Below are positions 45,243 to 54,586 of a stretch of DNA of 64,000 nucleotides, piece after piece. Below the pieces are notes generated by a model. That model ran no database searches. It saw only the letters and a list, made by a program, of their open reading frames with translations, and was not told the origin of the DNA. Numbering within the stretch: position 1 is the first letter of the stretch; the number at the start of each line of letters is the position of its first letter. The position numbers and the translations under genes were made by a program. Location of the stretch: assembly GCA_030739585.1 (NCBI GenBank), contig JASLYX010000001.1:248001-312000 (forward strand). The letters are read 5' to 3'. The DNA is from Candidatus Bathyarchaeota archaeon. Its GTDB lineage: Archaea; Thermoproteota; Bathyarchaeia; TCS64.

Positions 45243-45272
45243 TCTTTTTTTAACTATTACATATTTTTTCTT
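45243..45272 (+). terminator. T-rich terminator after the luciferase-like gene
   Basis: Two T-runs (TCTTTTTTTAAC and ATTTTTTCTTTAA) occur 20-50 bases after the stop, consistent with archaeal intrinsic termination. No stable hairpin precedes them. Confidence 0.45.
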
Positions 45273-45332
45273 TAATCACGATTCATAAAAATTTCTAAAT
45301 GAATATAAATAGTCCTTTTAATGGACCCTTAG

Positions 45333-47435
45333 TTGTCTGAACAAGGTGGCCCTTTGACCTATTCAAATCCGAACAGGCTGATCCATGAGAAGAGTCCATA
45401 CCTCCTTCAGCATGGCAACAACCCGGTCGACTGGTTCCCTTGGGGCCCTGAGGCATTCCAGAAGGCGGAGAAGGAAGACAAGCCCATCTTCCTTTCCATC
45501 GGCTACTCCACGTGTCACTGGTGCCACGTCATGGAGAGGGAGTCTTTTGAGGATAAGGAGGTCGCCGATGCCATGAATGACGCCTTCATCTCCGTAAAGG
45601 TGGACCGAGAAGAGCGCCCTGACATCGACGCTACCTACATGAAGGTCTGCCAGATGATGACTGGGAGCGGGGGCTGGCCACTTACTATCATAATGACCCC
45701 GGACAGACGCCCCTTCTTCTCTGGTACTTACTTTCCCAAGGAAAGCAGGTCGGGGATGACCGGGATGTTGGGCCTCATCGCCCATATAAAGGCGCTTTGG
45801 GGAAGCAACCGTGAGCGGGCGCTGGACGTGGCGAGCCGGGTTATAGAGAGCCTCCGACTGGAGCCTGAGACGATATCCCACTCTCTGGGAGGAGAAACCC
45901 TCAGGTTCGCTTATCTCCAGCTCTCCCAGTCCTTTGACCCAAGGCATGGGGGTTTCGGGAACACCCCTAAGTTTCCTACCCCCTTTAAACTCCTTTACCT
46001 CTTGAGATACTGGAAGCGCACTGGTGAAGGGAACGCTTTGGGAATAGTGGAACGGACCCTGCGAGCCATCCGGATGGGGGGAGTCTACGACCAGATCGGT
46101 TTCGGTATTCACAGATACTCCACTGACGCCCACTGGTTGGTTCCCCACTTTGAGAAAATGCTCTACGACCAGGCGCTCATCGCCATGGCTTACACAGAGG
46201 CATACCAGGCTACAGGAGATCCTTACTATAGACAGGTAACTGAGGAGATCCTCGAATACATAACCACCGAGATGGTCTCTCCCTGCGGAGGGGTTTACTC
46301 TGCTGAGGACGCGGACAGTGAGGGGGAGGAGGGCAAGTTCTACATCTGGACGAAGGACGAGATCATGGGGATACTCTCCCCAGAGGAACTAGACATCTTC
46401 AACACCGTGTACAACATCTCCAAGGGTGGCAACTACATGGATGAGAAGACTAGAAAGAAGACAGGCAATAACATACTTCACATGAAGAAAACCGTTTCCG
46501 TGCACGCCTCTGAGCTGAGCATCCAAGAGGAGTCTCTAAAGCATATTATGGAGCGGTCCAGGATCAAGCTCCTTGAGGCTCGGGACAAACGAATCAGGCC
46601 CCTCCAGGATGACAAGGTCATTACAAGCTGGAATGGTCTAGTGATAGTTGCTTTGGCGAAGGCTAGTCGCGCCCTAGGTGAACCTCAGTTCATAGTAGTG
46701 GCGTCTAGGATCGTTGATTTCATAATGTCTGCATTGAGGACACCGGGGGGTAGGCTCCTCCGCAGGTACAGGGATGGAGACTCCGCGATCCCAGGGTTCC
46801 TTGAAGACTACGCTTTCCTAGTCTGGGGACTCCTAGAGATGTATGAGTCTACATTCGATGTAGATTACCTCAGACTCGCGGTCGAACATAATGTTGCAAT
46901 GATCGATCTTTTCTGGGATCAAGCAGGAGGGGGCTTCTTCTTCACCGCCGAAGACTCTGAGGAGGTGCTTGTGAGAGGGAAGGATGTCTATGACGGGGCT
47001 CTCCCGTCGGCTAATTCCGTGGCGCTGCTAAACCTCATCCGTATAGCCAAGCTGACGAGGGACCCGGACCTAGAGTTAAAGGCATCCGTCCTTATGGATC
47101 GGTTCTCAGAGATGGTCTACGCCTCGCCGGGTTCCCACTCGTTTTTCATGACTGCCGTCGACTTTGCTAACGGGCCCTCCTATGCGGTCGTGGTAGTAGG
47201 TAAGCGGGGCGCTGAGGACACGGAGGCAATGCTCAGGGCATTGGGTGAGAGCTTCACGCCAAACAAGGTGGTCTTGTTTTTGCCCGACGGTGAGATTCCT
47301 AAGATCACTGAGATCGCCAGCTTTGCAAATGACTATGTTAGTATTGGAGGGAGGGCGACGGCCTATGTGTGTGTCGACTTTAGTTGTCATCTACCGGTAA
47401 CCAGCGTAACTGAGATGCTCAAGCTCATGGAGTGA
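45333..47435 (+). CDS. DUF255 thioredoxin-domain protein (YyaL/SSP411-like)
   Basis: 700 residues from a TTG start. Residues 10-170 or so are the DUF255 thioredoxin-like domain with Cys61-His-Trp-Cys64 in [16 protein letters not shown] and the downstream [12 protein letters not shown]. The rest is an alpha/alpha six-hairpin barrel resembling glycoside hydrolases ([60 protein letters not shown]). The C-terminus returns to a small domain. The family is widespread, and a firm enzymatic role is not known to me. It is a single gene, convergent with the VWA gene. Confidence 0.92.
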   Translation: MSEQGGPLTYSNPNRLIHEKSPYLLQHGNNPVDWFPWGPEAFQKAEKEDKPIFLSIGYSTCHWCHVMERESFEDKEVADAMNDAFISVKVDREERPDIDATYMKVCQMMTGSGGWPLTIIMTPDRRPFFSGTYFPKESRSGMTGMLGLIAHIKALWGSNRERALDVASRVIESLRLEPETISHSLGGETLRFAYLQLSQSFDPRHGGFGNTPKFPTPFKLLYLLRYWKRTGEGNALGIVERTLRAIRMGGVYDQIGFGIHRYSTDAHWLVPHFEKMLYDQALIAMAYTEAYQATGDPYYRQVTEEILEYITTEMVSPCGGVYSAEDADSEGEEGKFYIWTKDEIMGILSPEELDIFNTVYNISKGGNYMDEKTRKKTGNNILHMKKTVSVHASELSIQEESLKHIMERSRIKLLEARDKRIRPLQDDKVITSWNGLVIVALAKASRALGEPQFIVVASRIVDFIMSALRTPGGRLLRRYRDGDSAIPGFLEDYAFLVWGLLEMYESTFDVDYLRLAVEHNVAMIDLFWDQAGGGFFFTAEDSEEVLVRGKDVYDGALPSANSVALLNLIRIAKLTRDPDLELKASVLMDRFSEMVYASPGSHSFFMTAVDFANGPSYAVVVVGKRGAEDTEAMLRALGESFTPNKVVLFLPDGEIPKITEIASFANDYVSIGGRATAYVCVDFSCHLPVTSVTEMLKLME

Positions 47436-47982
47436 TCTCGCGCACAAGGGATGTTCATGGTACATTCAGGAACCTTTCTGCACTCAGATGCTTAGATCCA
47501 GTTCAAGCTAGAAGACATACTATGAATTTGCATGATTGAATAGGCTCTTAGGTCCAAAAGCCCCTACTATATCCACAGGGGTATCATCTCATCCACTTGG
47601 ACGCTCGTCCTATGCGCGCAAACACAGACACCTTAGACTAGAGAAAACTATCTGGTAACAGGAATAGTCAATATAAAATAACTCCGACCAAACCCTCGTG
47701 AGATACCTAGGGGCACGGTTCGACTCCGCGCGCGTGGTAACGATGCTGTTCCAAGATCCGGATCAACTGTTTCATCCTGCTCGTTCCAGACTATGAGAGG
47801 CTCGAGGGACAATTGACCGCATCCTCGATTAAGGCCTCCATGTAGTCTGATCTATCGCTGTGACTGTAAGCTTCCGGATGCCTGCATCCAATAAACGAGC
47901 GTGAAACGATTCAGAAAAACTAGGCTACATTTCTAGGAGAAGTAAAACTATCACGGATGGCGGAAGAAAAGGTGATTAGATT
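47436..47982. other. Non-coding gap between convergent genes
   Basis: The 547-base space has no supported gene. It contains three CGCG-core elements: TCTCGCGCAC right after the stop (47436-47445), TATGCGCGCA (47611-47620) and TCCGCGCGCG (47725-47734). A T-loop-like GGTTCGACTCC at 47718-47728 is not part of a foldable tRNA. Confidence 0.4.
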
Positions 47983-49350
47983 TCACAGGCGTTCCATGAA
48001 GGCCCGCACTTCCTCGAGGAACCCAGATGGCTTCACCGTATCAATGATTGTACCTCCAGCCTCTCTCACTCTTTTCAGGGTTTCCCTAGTATACGGGGAA
48101 AATATTTTCCCACTGGCAAGGGGGGAGACGCATGCTATCACATGGATCCCTTGGCCTACCATTCTCTTAATGATGGTGATGTACTCGAGCTGAGGATCGC
48201 TTCCGGGTTCTTGAAGCACAAAGTCGCTGAAGTAGAAACAGATCCTTTCCTCCCGCTTTGCTGAAGCCTCCAGTTGTTCCATAGCCCACCTAAGGCTCAT
48301 CTGGGGTACAGTGCCCCCCCAGGTCTGAACGCCGTGCTTTCCCCTAATGATACTCTCCACGTCCCCCGTCGTCGAAGTCACTAGAATGAGAAGGTTATCG
48401 ATGATCTGATCGATGTCCTTCTCTTCATGGAGGTCCTTCTGGATGTGGCTGTTGCTTTCATAGAAGATGAGCCCATACCTTTCCTTCCGGAGGCTCCAGA
48501 GTAGCGGGATCAGGCTAAGCACTGAATAGTGGATTGATGTGAGCCCTTCCAGCTCGTAAAACATGGTGTTGCTGATATCTAGGATAAAGACGATGGCCTT
48601 TTTCTTCTTGCGCCTCTTTCGGATTAGGAAGTCCCGATACAATACCTCCTCCATACTCTTTCCTTGGCTGAAGATGTTCTCCAAGCTCCTCTCCTCATCG
48701 ATGTCGTCAGTGTCATCCCCCCGCTCGAAGGGCCTTAGCAACGGTTTCATCGAGACCTCGGCGCTCCTTTGGAAACCCCGCCCCAGCTTTAGGAGATTCC
48801 TTTTGAGGTACTCGGCGAGGCGCTTTCTAGGGAAGTTATCCCGTTTCCCCTTGTACTTCCTGACGGCGACCTTTAGGAGTTCGTCGTTCCCCGGCCCTAC
48901 CCCGATATCCGGTTGCCCGAAATGCTCCTTGAGACTATCTATGTTGAATCCAAGAACCGCCTGGGGCTCCCCCTCATCTGGCTTTTCCGAATCGCTCGGG
49001 TTATATTTTATGAGGTCATCGCTCCTCTGGCTCAAGAGACTTAGATACTTTTCTTCATTCATATCCAAATCCACTCCCGCTTCATCCGCGTAGAGGAGTA
49101 TCGCGTGGGCAAGGCGTTCGGCGAGGTTCTGATTCTCCACCTTTGAGGTAGAGACGGCGATTCTCATCAGGTCCCCAAAGGACAGGAATCCCTTCCTGAG
49201 GTAGGCGGGGAGCAGGAGTGAGGTCATTGCTATGCCCTGCCTGTAGCTGGGTTTATCAGTCACCTCCTCATTTCGTCTGAGCTGGGTGATGAATTCAGGG
49301 ATGAAAAACTTGATGATGCTAAAGGGGTACCGGAACTCATCCCGTTGCAT
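47983..49350 (-). CDS. VWA-domain (CoxE-like) protein
   Basis: 455 residues. The N-terminal two thirds are helical and charged. The last 200 or so form a von Willebrand A domain with an altered metal-site motif, DISNT (FILDISNTMFYE) where DxSxS is usual, a threonine in TSTTGD, and IFSPYTRETLKRV near the end. It pairs with the MoxR ATPase three bases upstream. Such MoxR-VWA pairs act as chaperones that insert metals or assemble cofactors or membrane complexes. The client is not evident nearby. Confidence 0.85.
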   Translation of the reverse strand: MQRDEFRYPFSIIKFFIPEFITQLRRNEEVTDKPSYRQGIAMTSLLLPAYLRKGFLSFGDLMRIAVSTSKVENQNLAERLAHAILLYADEAGVDLDMNEEKYLSLLSQRSDDLIKYNPSDSEKPDEGEPQAVLGFNIDSLKEHFGQPDIGVGPGNDELLKVAVRKYKGKRDNFPRKRLAEYLKRNLLKLGRGFQRSAEVSMKPLLRPFERGDDTDDIDEERSLENIFSQGKSMEEVLYRDFLIRKRRKKKKAIVFILDISNTMFYELEGLTSIHYSVLSLIPLLWSLRKERYGLIFYESNSHIQKDLHEEKDIDQIIDNLLILVTSTTGDVESIIRGKHGVQTWGGTVPQMSLRWAMEQLEASAKREERICFYFSDFVLQEPGSDPQLEYITIIKRMVGQGIHVIACVSPLASGKIFSPYTRETLKRVREAGGTIIDTVKPSGFLEEVRAFMERL

Positions 49351-49353
49351 GGA

Positions 49354-50253
49354 CTACCCCAACCAGTCCTCCAGGATCTCCTCGACGATGCCTTCCACCG
49401 TCTTTTGGGGGTTTCTCACTCTCATCTCTTTTGTAAGAACCGAAGGCGCGAAGAACCGGATAGTTTGATCCAAATCGTCAAACCTCCCCCTGTGTCTATC
49501 TACGAGCCGGGTTAGGTAGATCCCAGCCCGGGGCGAGGCGGGTATCTCTAGGTCGGGGTTGGCCCTGGTGGCGTTCAAGATCTCGTAGATCTTGTGTAGG
49601 GCGTCCTCGGGGAGGTCGTAGGCAGGGGCGTTTACCTTGAGGATCTCGATCTCAATCTCCCTAGTTGGATATCCCAAGCGAATCCAACACCCTATCCTAT
49701 CCACCAGCACCCGGGATATCCTGTAGGTCCCAGATGTCTCGACTGGATTCTGGGTGGCTACAAACGCGAACTCGTCGTTGGCTTTGATCATCCCGAAGGG
49801 GTAAAGGTTGTAGTGGCGCTCCTCAAGGGGGGCGATGAGGCTGTTCTGGCAGAACTCTGTTGCTCTATTTAACTCATGGGCCACAAAGAGCCCCCCCTCA
49901 ACCATGGCACTCATCAAGGGGCCCGGCTCAAAGCTCTCAATCGTCCTCCCCCTCCGCACCACAAGAGCAGGATCGAAGGCGCCAACTAGACGGGAGGGGG
50001 TGATATTCTCATCAAAGAAGACCTCATAGAACCCCCTGGCTGAGTCCTCTGCGACTTTCCTCGCCAGAAGGGACTTTCCCACCCCTGGGGGCCCCACAAT
50101 GCACGGGGTAACCTCCGCGTCTATACTGTCCTTTAAGAGGTCGTAGGCGCGAGAATACTGCCCTTTGAGTATGACGGATTTCTTGATCTGGATGCCATCC
50201 ACAATGCTCCTCCGGAGGAGTTCTCGGAAGCTGAGTTCACTGTCTCCCGACAT
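49354..50253 (-). CDS. MoxR-family AAA+ ATPase
   Basis: 299 residues. Walker A GPPGVGKSLLARKVAE near residues 53-68, Walker B region GGLFVAHELNRATE (where the usual DE is HE), sensor 1 FVATQNPVETSGTY and an arginine-rich C-terminal lid (ASPRAGIYLTRLVDRHRGR). It works with the adjacent VWA protein. The histidine replacing the Walker B aspartate (FVAHEL against FLADEI) is unusual and may slow ATP turnover. A TATA-like TTTAAAAT (minus strand, 50281-50288) precedes it. Confidence 0.88.
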   Translation of the reverse strand: MSGDSELSFRELLRRSIVDGIQIKKSVILKGQYSRAYDLLKDSIDAEVTPCIVGPPGVGKSLLARKVAEDSARGFYEVFFDENITPSRLVGAFDPALVVRRGRTIESFEPGPLMSAMVEGGLFVAHELNRATEFCQNSLIAPLEERHYNLYPFGMIKANDEFAFVATQNPVETSGTYRISRVLVDRIGCWIRLGYPTREIEIEILKVNAPAYDLPEDALHKIYEILNATRANPDLEIPASPRAGIYLTRLVDRHRGRFDDLDQTIRFFAPSVLTKEMRVRNPQKTVEGIVEEILEDWLG

Positions 50254-50472
50254 GGAATCATTCCCTAAGCTATCGAACTACATTTTAAACCTTTGACTTA
50301 GCCTGACGTGGCTCAAATCAGGATATTTTTTCTATGCTTTCACACAAATAAAACTCCTTGATCCCGCGCTCGACACCAGCAAGTATCGTCCGAGGAGGCC
50401 AGGTTAGTTCAGCGCTCATTATCCCGTGTATGGATCCTAGAAGGACAGGCGTAGCCCTTTGAACAGGACAAA

Positions 50473-50809
50473 CTAGAAGCTGATTACCTGTTCGCTATCT
50501 CGGATCCACTTGAAGAGGATATCTATAGAGCCCTCTTCACCCGCTCCGTGATAGCGAAGTCCCGGGCGTTTATATAGGCACTGCACGCCTTGTACTCCAC
50601 ACCGTGTTGATCATAGTAACTAGCATCTTTTCTATATTATAGAATCCGTTAGGGGTTCGCTGCTTGGTCTTGACTGAGGTCACAGAGTCGCCCATGAGGA
50701 AGAGGCACAGCTCAATGCCCTGAGAGGTTGCTTTGGAGACCCGTCTTAATACGTTAGAGGTCTTCTCACTCTTGTAGGCGGCGTTATTTACTATGAATGC
50801 CCACGCCAT
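50473..50809 (-). pseudogene. Frameshifted DsrE-family gene
   Basis: The minus-strand frame from 50809 reads a DsrE-like domain (GIELCLFLMGDSVTSVK then QRTPNGFYNIEKMLV) but ends early at TAA near 50570. The family's expected middle part continues in another frame (HGVEYKACSAYINARDF) and the expected end in the third frame (GAGEEGSIDILFKWIRDSEQ), closing at TAG 50473-50475. Two frameshifts thus separate three good pieces of one gene of about 110 codons. It may be a real pseudogene or reflect assembly errors. DsrE-type proteins carry sulfur on a cysteine, here in KACSAY. It is divergent from the hemerythrin gene. Confidence 0.65.
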
Positions 50810-50968
50810 ACATGGAAAAGAAAGGAGGAATGGGTGTAAATCGCTTCCCCGTCTATTAGGGGGAATATTTTTATATCCATGATATGTCTCTCATATGAAA
50901 TATTCTTCAGATAACGTGTAAAAAACGTGGTTTGTAGAAGAAATCAAAGCTTGAAAGAGGAGTTTGAT

Positions 50969-51796
50969 GTGACAACAAATGAAACTGATCCAATCCCGTT
51001 AGCTGGCTTGGATGATTACATGGAAAGGGGTATCAAAGAGATCATCAGTGAACGCCCCGAGATCGAGGCGATCTTAGAGGACTACGATATTGGGTGTGGT
51101 CCCTGCACTGTAGGGCAGTGTCTCTTGAAGGACATCATGGAGGTGCACGCAATACCCCCTGAAGAAGAACTTGAGATGATAAGGAGAATCCACCAGGTAA
51201 TAGATCCAGATAGCCCATTCAAGGCAAACAAGATACGGAAAAAAAAGTCCACCCAGAAGGTGGTGATCTTTTCTCCACCTATGCAGAAACTTGTGGATGA
51301 GCACAAGTTTATCAAGAGACTCGTCGCCCATATCCCCCATATCATCACGTCTATGGACTTAGGGACCGAGGAAGGAAGACAGCGGGTTCTAGACGGGATC
51401 GATTTCATCCGCAACTACGCGGACCGATACCATCACGCTAAGGAGGAGGACCTGCTTTTCAAATATTTCGACGAGGATTTGGATATAATCCAAGCTATGT
51501 ACGAGGATCATAAGAACGCCCGAAATCACGTAAAAAACATAGTCATGGGTATAGAGACCAGGAACTGGGATAATGTAATCACGAACTTGTCCGCGTATCA
51601 GGAGCTCCTCACCGACCATATCCGGAAAGAGGACGATATACTATACCCCTGGATGGATCGGAGCATCACCACCGCCCAAGTGGGAACGCTCTTCTCGGCC
51701 TTCAACGAGGTTGATCAGAGGTTCGGGGATGCCCCTACGAGATATGAAAAGTTTGTTAATGAACTAGAGAGAGACTATCAGTCAAATGAGGAATGA
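50969..51796 (+). CDS. Hemerythrin-domain protein
   Basis: 275 residues from the GTG at 50969, chosen for its AAAGAGGAG ribosome site (an upstream GTG at 50927 lacks one). The N-terminal 100 residues hold a helical domain with a cysteine cluster (YDIGCGPCTVGQCLL). The hemerythrin bundle follows: VDEHKFIKRL, RYHHAKEEDLLF, YEDHKNARNHV, TDHIRKEDDILYPWMD, giving the His/Glu set for a di-iron site. Such proteins sense or scavenge oxygen or nitric oxide. It overlaps the next gene (ATGA) and has TATATCC and inverted ATATG/CATAT elements upstream near 50871-50896. Confidence 0.85.
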   Translation: MTTNETDPIPLAGLDDYMERGIKEIISERPEIEAILEDYDIGCGPCTVGQCLLKDIMEVHAIPPEEELEMIRRIHQVIDPDSPFKANKIRKKKSTQKVVIFSPPMQKLVDEHKFIKRLVAHIPHIITSMDLGTEEGRQRVLDGIDFIRNYADRYHHAKEEDLLFKYFDEDLDIIQAMYEDHKNARNHVKNIVMGIETRNWDNVITNLSAYQELLTDHIRKEDDILYPWMDRSITTAQVGTLFSAFNEVDQRFGDAPTRYEKFVNELERDYQSNEE

Positions 51797-52275
51797 AGTA
51801 TATGAAAAGAATTGATGGATGTCCAGGGTCCAGGATATTGGAACTCGGGAACGATGAAGAGAAAACGGAGAATACGGGGAGCATGGGGTCTCAGCTTCGC
51901 CAGTGGCCCATTCAATTACACCTTGTCTCTCCTATGGCACCATACTATCAGGGCGCTGATGTGCTTATAGTCGCGGACTGCGTCGCGTACGCAATTGGAG
52001 GATTCCATTCGGAGCACCTGAAGGGTAAGGCCATCGGGATCGCCTGTCCAAAGCTCGACTCTAACCAGGAGAGTTACGTGGAGAAAATTTCCATGATGAT
52101 CGATGATGCCAAGATCAACACCCTTACTGCGATGATCATGCAAGTCCCATGTTGCAGGGGTCTCCTGAATTCTGCTATGGCCGCTCAGAATAAGTCTAAG
52201 AGGAAAGCCCCCCTGAAGGTTAAAGTGGTCGGACTAAAAGGTGAGATTCTGCAGGAAGAATGGGTTGCCACCTGA
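51793..52275 (+). CDS. Short Cys-rich protein, C-terminal half of an Fe-S protein family
   Basis: 160 residues, coupled to the hemerythrin gene through an ATGA overlap. The recognisable core is SQLRQWPIQLHLVSPMAPYY, GADVLIVADCVAYAIGGFH, GKAIGIACPKLDSNQESYVE and IMQVPCCRGLL, with cysteines that could bind a cluster. Homologues I recall carry one or two ferredoxin motifs at the N-terminus; here there is only CPGSRI, so it looks like a reduced form. Its coupling to hemerythrin suggests redox or nitric oxide handling. Function is uncertain. Confidence 0.7.
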   Translation: MKYMKRIDGCPGSRILELGNDEEKTENTGSMGSQLRQWPIQLHLVSPMAPYYQGADVLIVADCVAYAIGGFHSEHLKGKAIGIACPKLDSNQESYVEKISMMIDDAKINTLTAMIMQVPCCRGLLNSAMAAQNKSKRKAPLKVKVVGLKGEILQEEWVAT

Positions 52276-52306
52276 CCCCTATCTGCGATATTTTTGTTTT
52301 GCCCGG

Positions 52307-52425
52307 TTTTTTTATACGTATATCTATATTACCCGAATTTAGCCAACTCCGCTAAGGAGCGGGATCCTTTAGTCCCCCGAGTGTATGACCGGTGAATAAA
52401 CATATGCTCTTTATTTTGATTCCCT
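52307..52425 (+). ncRNA. Candidate small RNA with its own promoter
   Basis: A clear TATA-like TTTTTTTATACG (52307-52317) follows the Cys-rich gene, yet no plus-strand gene starts for the next kilobase. From the predicted start near 52340 there are two short hairpins (CTCC-GCTAA-GGAG at 52348-52359 and GGGA...TCCC at 52361-52376), then GACCGGTGAATAAAC and a T-rich end (CTCTTTATTTTG, 52408-52419). This could be a small RNA or the end of a decayed IS605/TnpB-type element, whose ends carry similar hairpins. There is no coding potential. Confidence 0.35.
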
Positions 52426-52821
52426 TAACCATAATATTGTAGGTATCAAAATTGCTATCCCTAATAGGATCGACTCGTAAGGGAAGCCGGGAATGCCTTT
52501 CTTGGAATTAGAGTCTGGATCTCCTGGGAATGTCCCCGCCTTGAGTTCCTCTGCGTTAGAGAATCCATCACTGTCCGAATCCTTCTCTTCTATTCCTTCG
52601 AAGATGTTTTTGTTTTCCTCAAAATCCTTGCCAAAGTCGTTGAGTTTCCCCCCGCCAGACGCACTGAGATGGCAAACTCTGCAGCTGCCTCCGAATACTG
52701 AGGGAAGGTCATCTGCATATTCTGGACGAGCGTCTATCAACATAAATGGGGAAAATGTGGTGATGCCTAACAGAACCATGCTGATGACCATCAAGCTCCT
52801 TAACCTTGCTTTAACCATCAA
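52411..52821 (-). CDS. Small secreted or anchored c-type-haem-like protein with Ca-binding motif
   Basis: 136 residues. An N-terminal membrane/signal segment (9-28) is followed by one CxxCH motif, Cys47-Arg-Val-Cys50-His51, which would bind haem c. An acidic EF-like segment DSDSDGFSNAEELKAG (81-96) resembles thrombospondin-type calcium repeats. A C-terminal GIPGFP then hydrophobic helix and basic tail resemble a PGF-type sorting anchor. It may be a surface electron carrier. It stands alone. The single CxxCH could be chance, but its place just after the signal, in an otherwise cysteine-free protein, supports it. Confidence 0.7.
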   Translation of the reverse strand: MMVKARLRSLMVISMVLLGITTFSPFMLIDARPEYADDLPSVFGGSCRVCHLSASGGGKLNDFGKDFEENKNIFEGIEEKDSDSDGFSNAEELKAGTFPGDPDSNSKKGIPGFPYESILLGIAILIPTILWLRESK

Positions 52822-53390
52822 ATCTCAAACATTTTTTCTTACGGTCACTCAAAAGAATTCCTAGTTTTTCCACTTAATTTTTCGAAAAAGGTATTTTTTT
52901 CAGGTTTTAACACTCGTGCGTGCAAAGGACCGATACAGAAACTAATCCCAAGCATCTGAAATTCCATAATAATACACTAAGTAATGATATTCATCGTACA
53001 TACAATCAGTCTAGAATCAGAGAACAGCTAGCGGACTTTTAGTCTCCGGCCATCACAATAGTGCCGGTTTGCGGATGTGGAAAGTTCTAGGATTGATGGC
53101 ACTTTCGTCCAAATGATCTTGACCAAAGAGATCCAAGTTAAACTACTGTCTATGGAATCCGAAATATCTATCAAACTACTCTAGGAAAAATATGTCGCAC
53201 GCGACCCGGGGTCGCTTTTACTCTTTTTGTATGTACCGTAGGTCCTCCATGTATTCCTCCGATGAGTAGAATAGTTTGTTGAATGATATTCTGCTTGCAC
53301 TGGGGAAAGCGCAGTCAATTGAATTATAATAAAATGCGGTATCTTTTTTTCTTCTTAGGACAACCAATTCACATGTCCCATAAAAGAGCA
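52822..53390. other. Non-coding gap with palindromes
   Basis: No gene is supported between the haem-like protein and the NicX-like gene. The gap holds a hairpin-forming stretch near 53047-53070 (CCGG...CCGG with inner CAC/GTG) and the GC-rich palindromes described at 53194-53220. The open frame from 53283 upstream of the NicX-like start does not look like part of that family. Confidence 0.4.
53194..53220 (+). terminator. GC-rich hairpin followed by T-run
   Basis: GCGACC-CGG-GGTCGC (53201-53215) is a perfect 6-base stem with a 3-base loop, directly followed by TTTT and, a few bases later, CTTTTTG. GTCGC at 53194-53198 can pair with the same GCGAC, giving an alternative stem. It looks like an intrinsic terminator, about 170 bases before the next gene, so it could also be an attenuator-like leader element. 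Confidence 0.45.
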
Positions 53391-54404
53391 ATGACGAATC
53401 CATCCATACTTCCAGAACTTATCGATGTATTCAAACACCAGTTAACGTATTGTAATCTAAAACCCGGAGAACTATGTCTCGCAATAACCGACCTTGCCTA
53501 CAATCCGATATACGCAGATGCTTGTATTGGGTCTGCATTGAGTATCGGAGCTGAAACGATAAAGTTAACTCTTCCATACAATAGACCCCTTCCCCGAAAG
53601 GGGTGGGGGGCTGCTCTACAGGAAGCAGACCTGATAGTTTACAGCACAACTCACACCCTCCACTACACAGAAGAAATCAAGTTAGCTTTGAAGGCCGGGA
53701 AAAGGGTGCTAATGGTGGTTCAGCCTCTTCACACCCTTTATCGTTTAAAGGCTGACCCCTTGGTTATATTTCGTACCAAGAACGCCGCAGAATATTTGAA
53801 AAAATCTGATCAAATACGTATGGTATCCAACGCAGGAACAGACCTGATTATGGAAAGAGGAAATAGGCCTGTTCTTTCCCATTATGGGGTCGCTGATGAA
53901 CCAGGTCATTCTGATTTCTGGGGTACAGGAATGATCGAGACAGCACCCTTAGAGGACTCTCTCGAGGGAACTATGGTGCTGGATACAGGCGATCAAATGT
54001 TCTATATGGCGCGTTACGTGGAGAATCCTGTCAAAATTACTTTCCGAAAAGGGCGGATTACAAAAATAATGGGGGGACTAGACGCATTCTTGATGCGCAA
54101 ACACATTGAATCCTTCAATGAGGAGAACGCATGGAGGGCAGGACACATAACTTTTGGTACAGATAAAAGGGCTTTATGGACCGCTCAGGCGGTTCAGTTC
54201 CCTGAACTGGGTTTCTCTGGGGGCGATGCTGAGTCATATTATGGCAATGTTCAAGTCGAGGTCGGGAGCAATAACGATGTGTATTTTTGTGGAAAAAACA
54301 AATCGAAGGCACATCTTGGACACTGCATGTTAAAAACCAGTGTATACCTTGATGACGATCTATTCATTGATAATGGAATGTTTGTACCAAGAGAACTCAA
54401 TTAA
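53391..54404 (+). CDS. NicX/M29-aminopeptidase-like metal-dependent enzyme
   Basis: About 337 residues from the ATG at 53391 (ATG 53373 is possible). It resembles the family containing 2,5-dihydroxypyridine 5,6-dioxygenase NicX and M29 aminopeptidases. The N-terminal domain has GELCLAITDLAYNPIYADAC and ADLIVYSTTHTLHYTEEIK. The C-terminal metal domain has SHYGVADEPGHSDFWGTG, EENAWRAGHITFGTD and KAHLGHCML, with the expected Glu and His residues. The exact reaction cannot be told. Formamidase and two amidohydrolases lie just downstream of the next gene, which fits catabolism of a cyclic or formylated nitrogen compound. Confidence 0.6.
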   Translation: MTNPSILPELIDVFKHQLTYCNLKPGELCLAITDLAYNPIYADACIGSALSIGAETIKLTLPYNRPLPRKGWGAALQEADLIVYSTTHTLHYTEEIKLALKAGKRVLMVVQPLHTLYRLKADPLVIFRTKNAAEYLKKSDQIRMVSNAGTDLIMERGNRPVLSHYGVADEPGHSDFWGTGMIETAPLEDSLEGTMVLDTGDQMFYMARYVENPVKITFRKGRITKIMGGLDAFLMRKHIESFNEENAWRAGHITFGTDKRALWTAQAVQFPELGFSGGDAESYYGNVQVEVGSNNDVYFCGKNKSKAHLGHCMLKTSVYLDDDLFIDNGMFVPRELN

Positions 54405-54586
54405 AAACCGCGCGCGATAAGCTCAAATGAATGTCGGGAATAAAGATTAGCCTTCGCAATCACCTCACCTCAGAGCAGTGATTCAAAAAGGAAATGCAAT
54501 CTACCCATATTTCCAAAGTATTATGCTTAACGTAAATAAACTCGTAATAGAAAAAAACAAATATTTAGACTCAATAGTTTTTTTGT

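Noticed and set aside
45363-46148. 261-codon minus-strand frame
   Set aside because: Antisense shadow of the DUF255 gene, whose CHWCH and barrel motifs are clear on the plus strand.
47700-47745. T-loop-like GGTTCGACTCC with a nearby GC-rich stretch, possible tRNA
   Set aside because: No matching acceptor stem, anticodon arm or D arm could be found around it; only four of five T-stem pairs form.
53283-53390. N-terminal extension of the NicX-like frame
   Set aside because: The first 30-36 codons do not look like the family and have no ribosome site; ATGs at 53373 and 53391 fit better.
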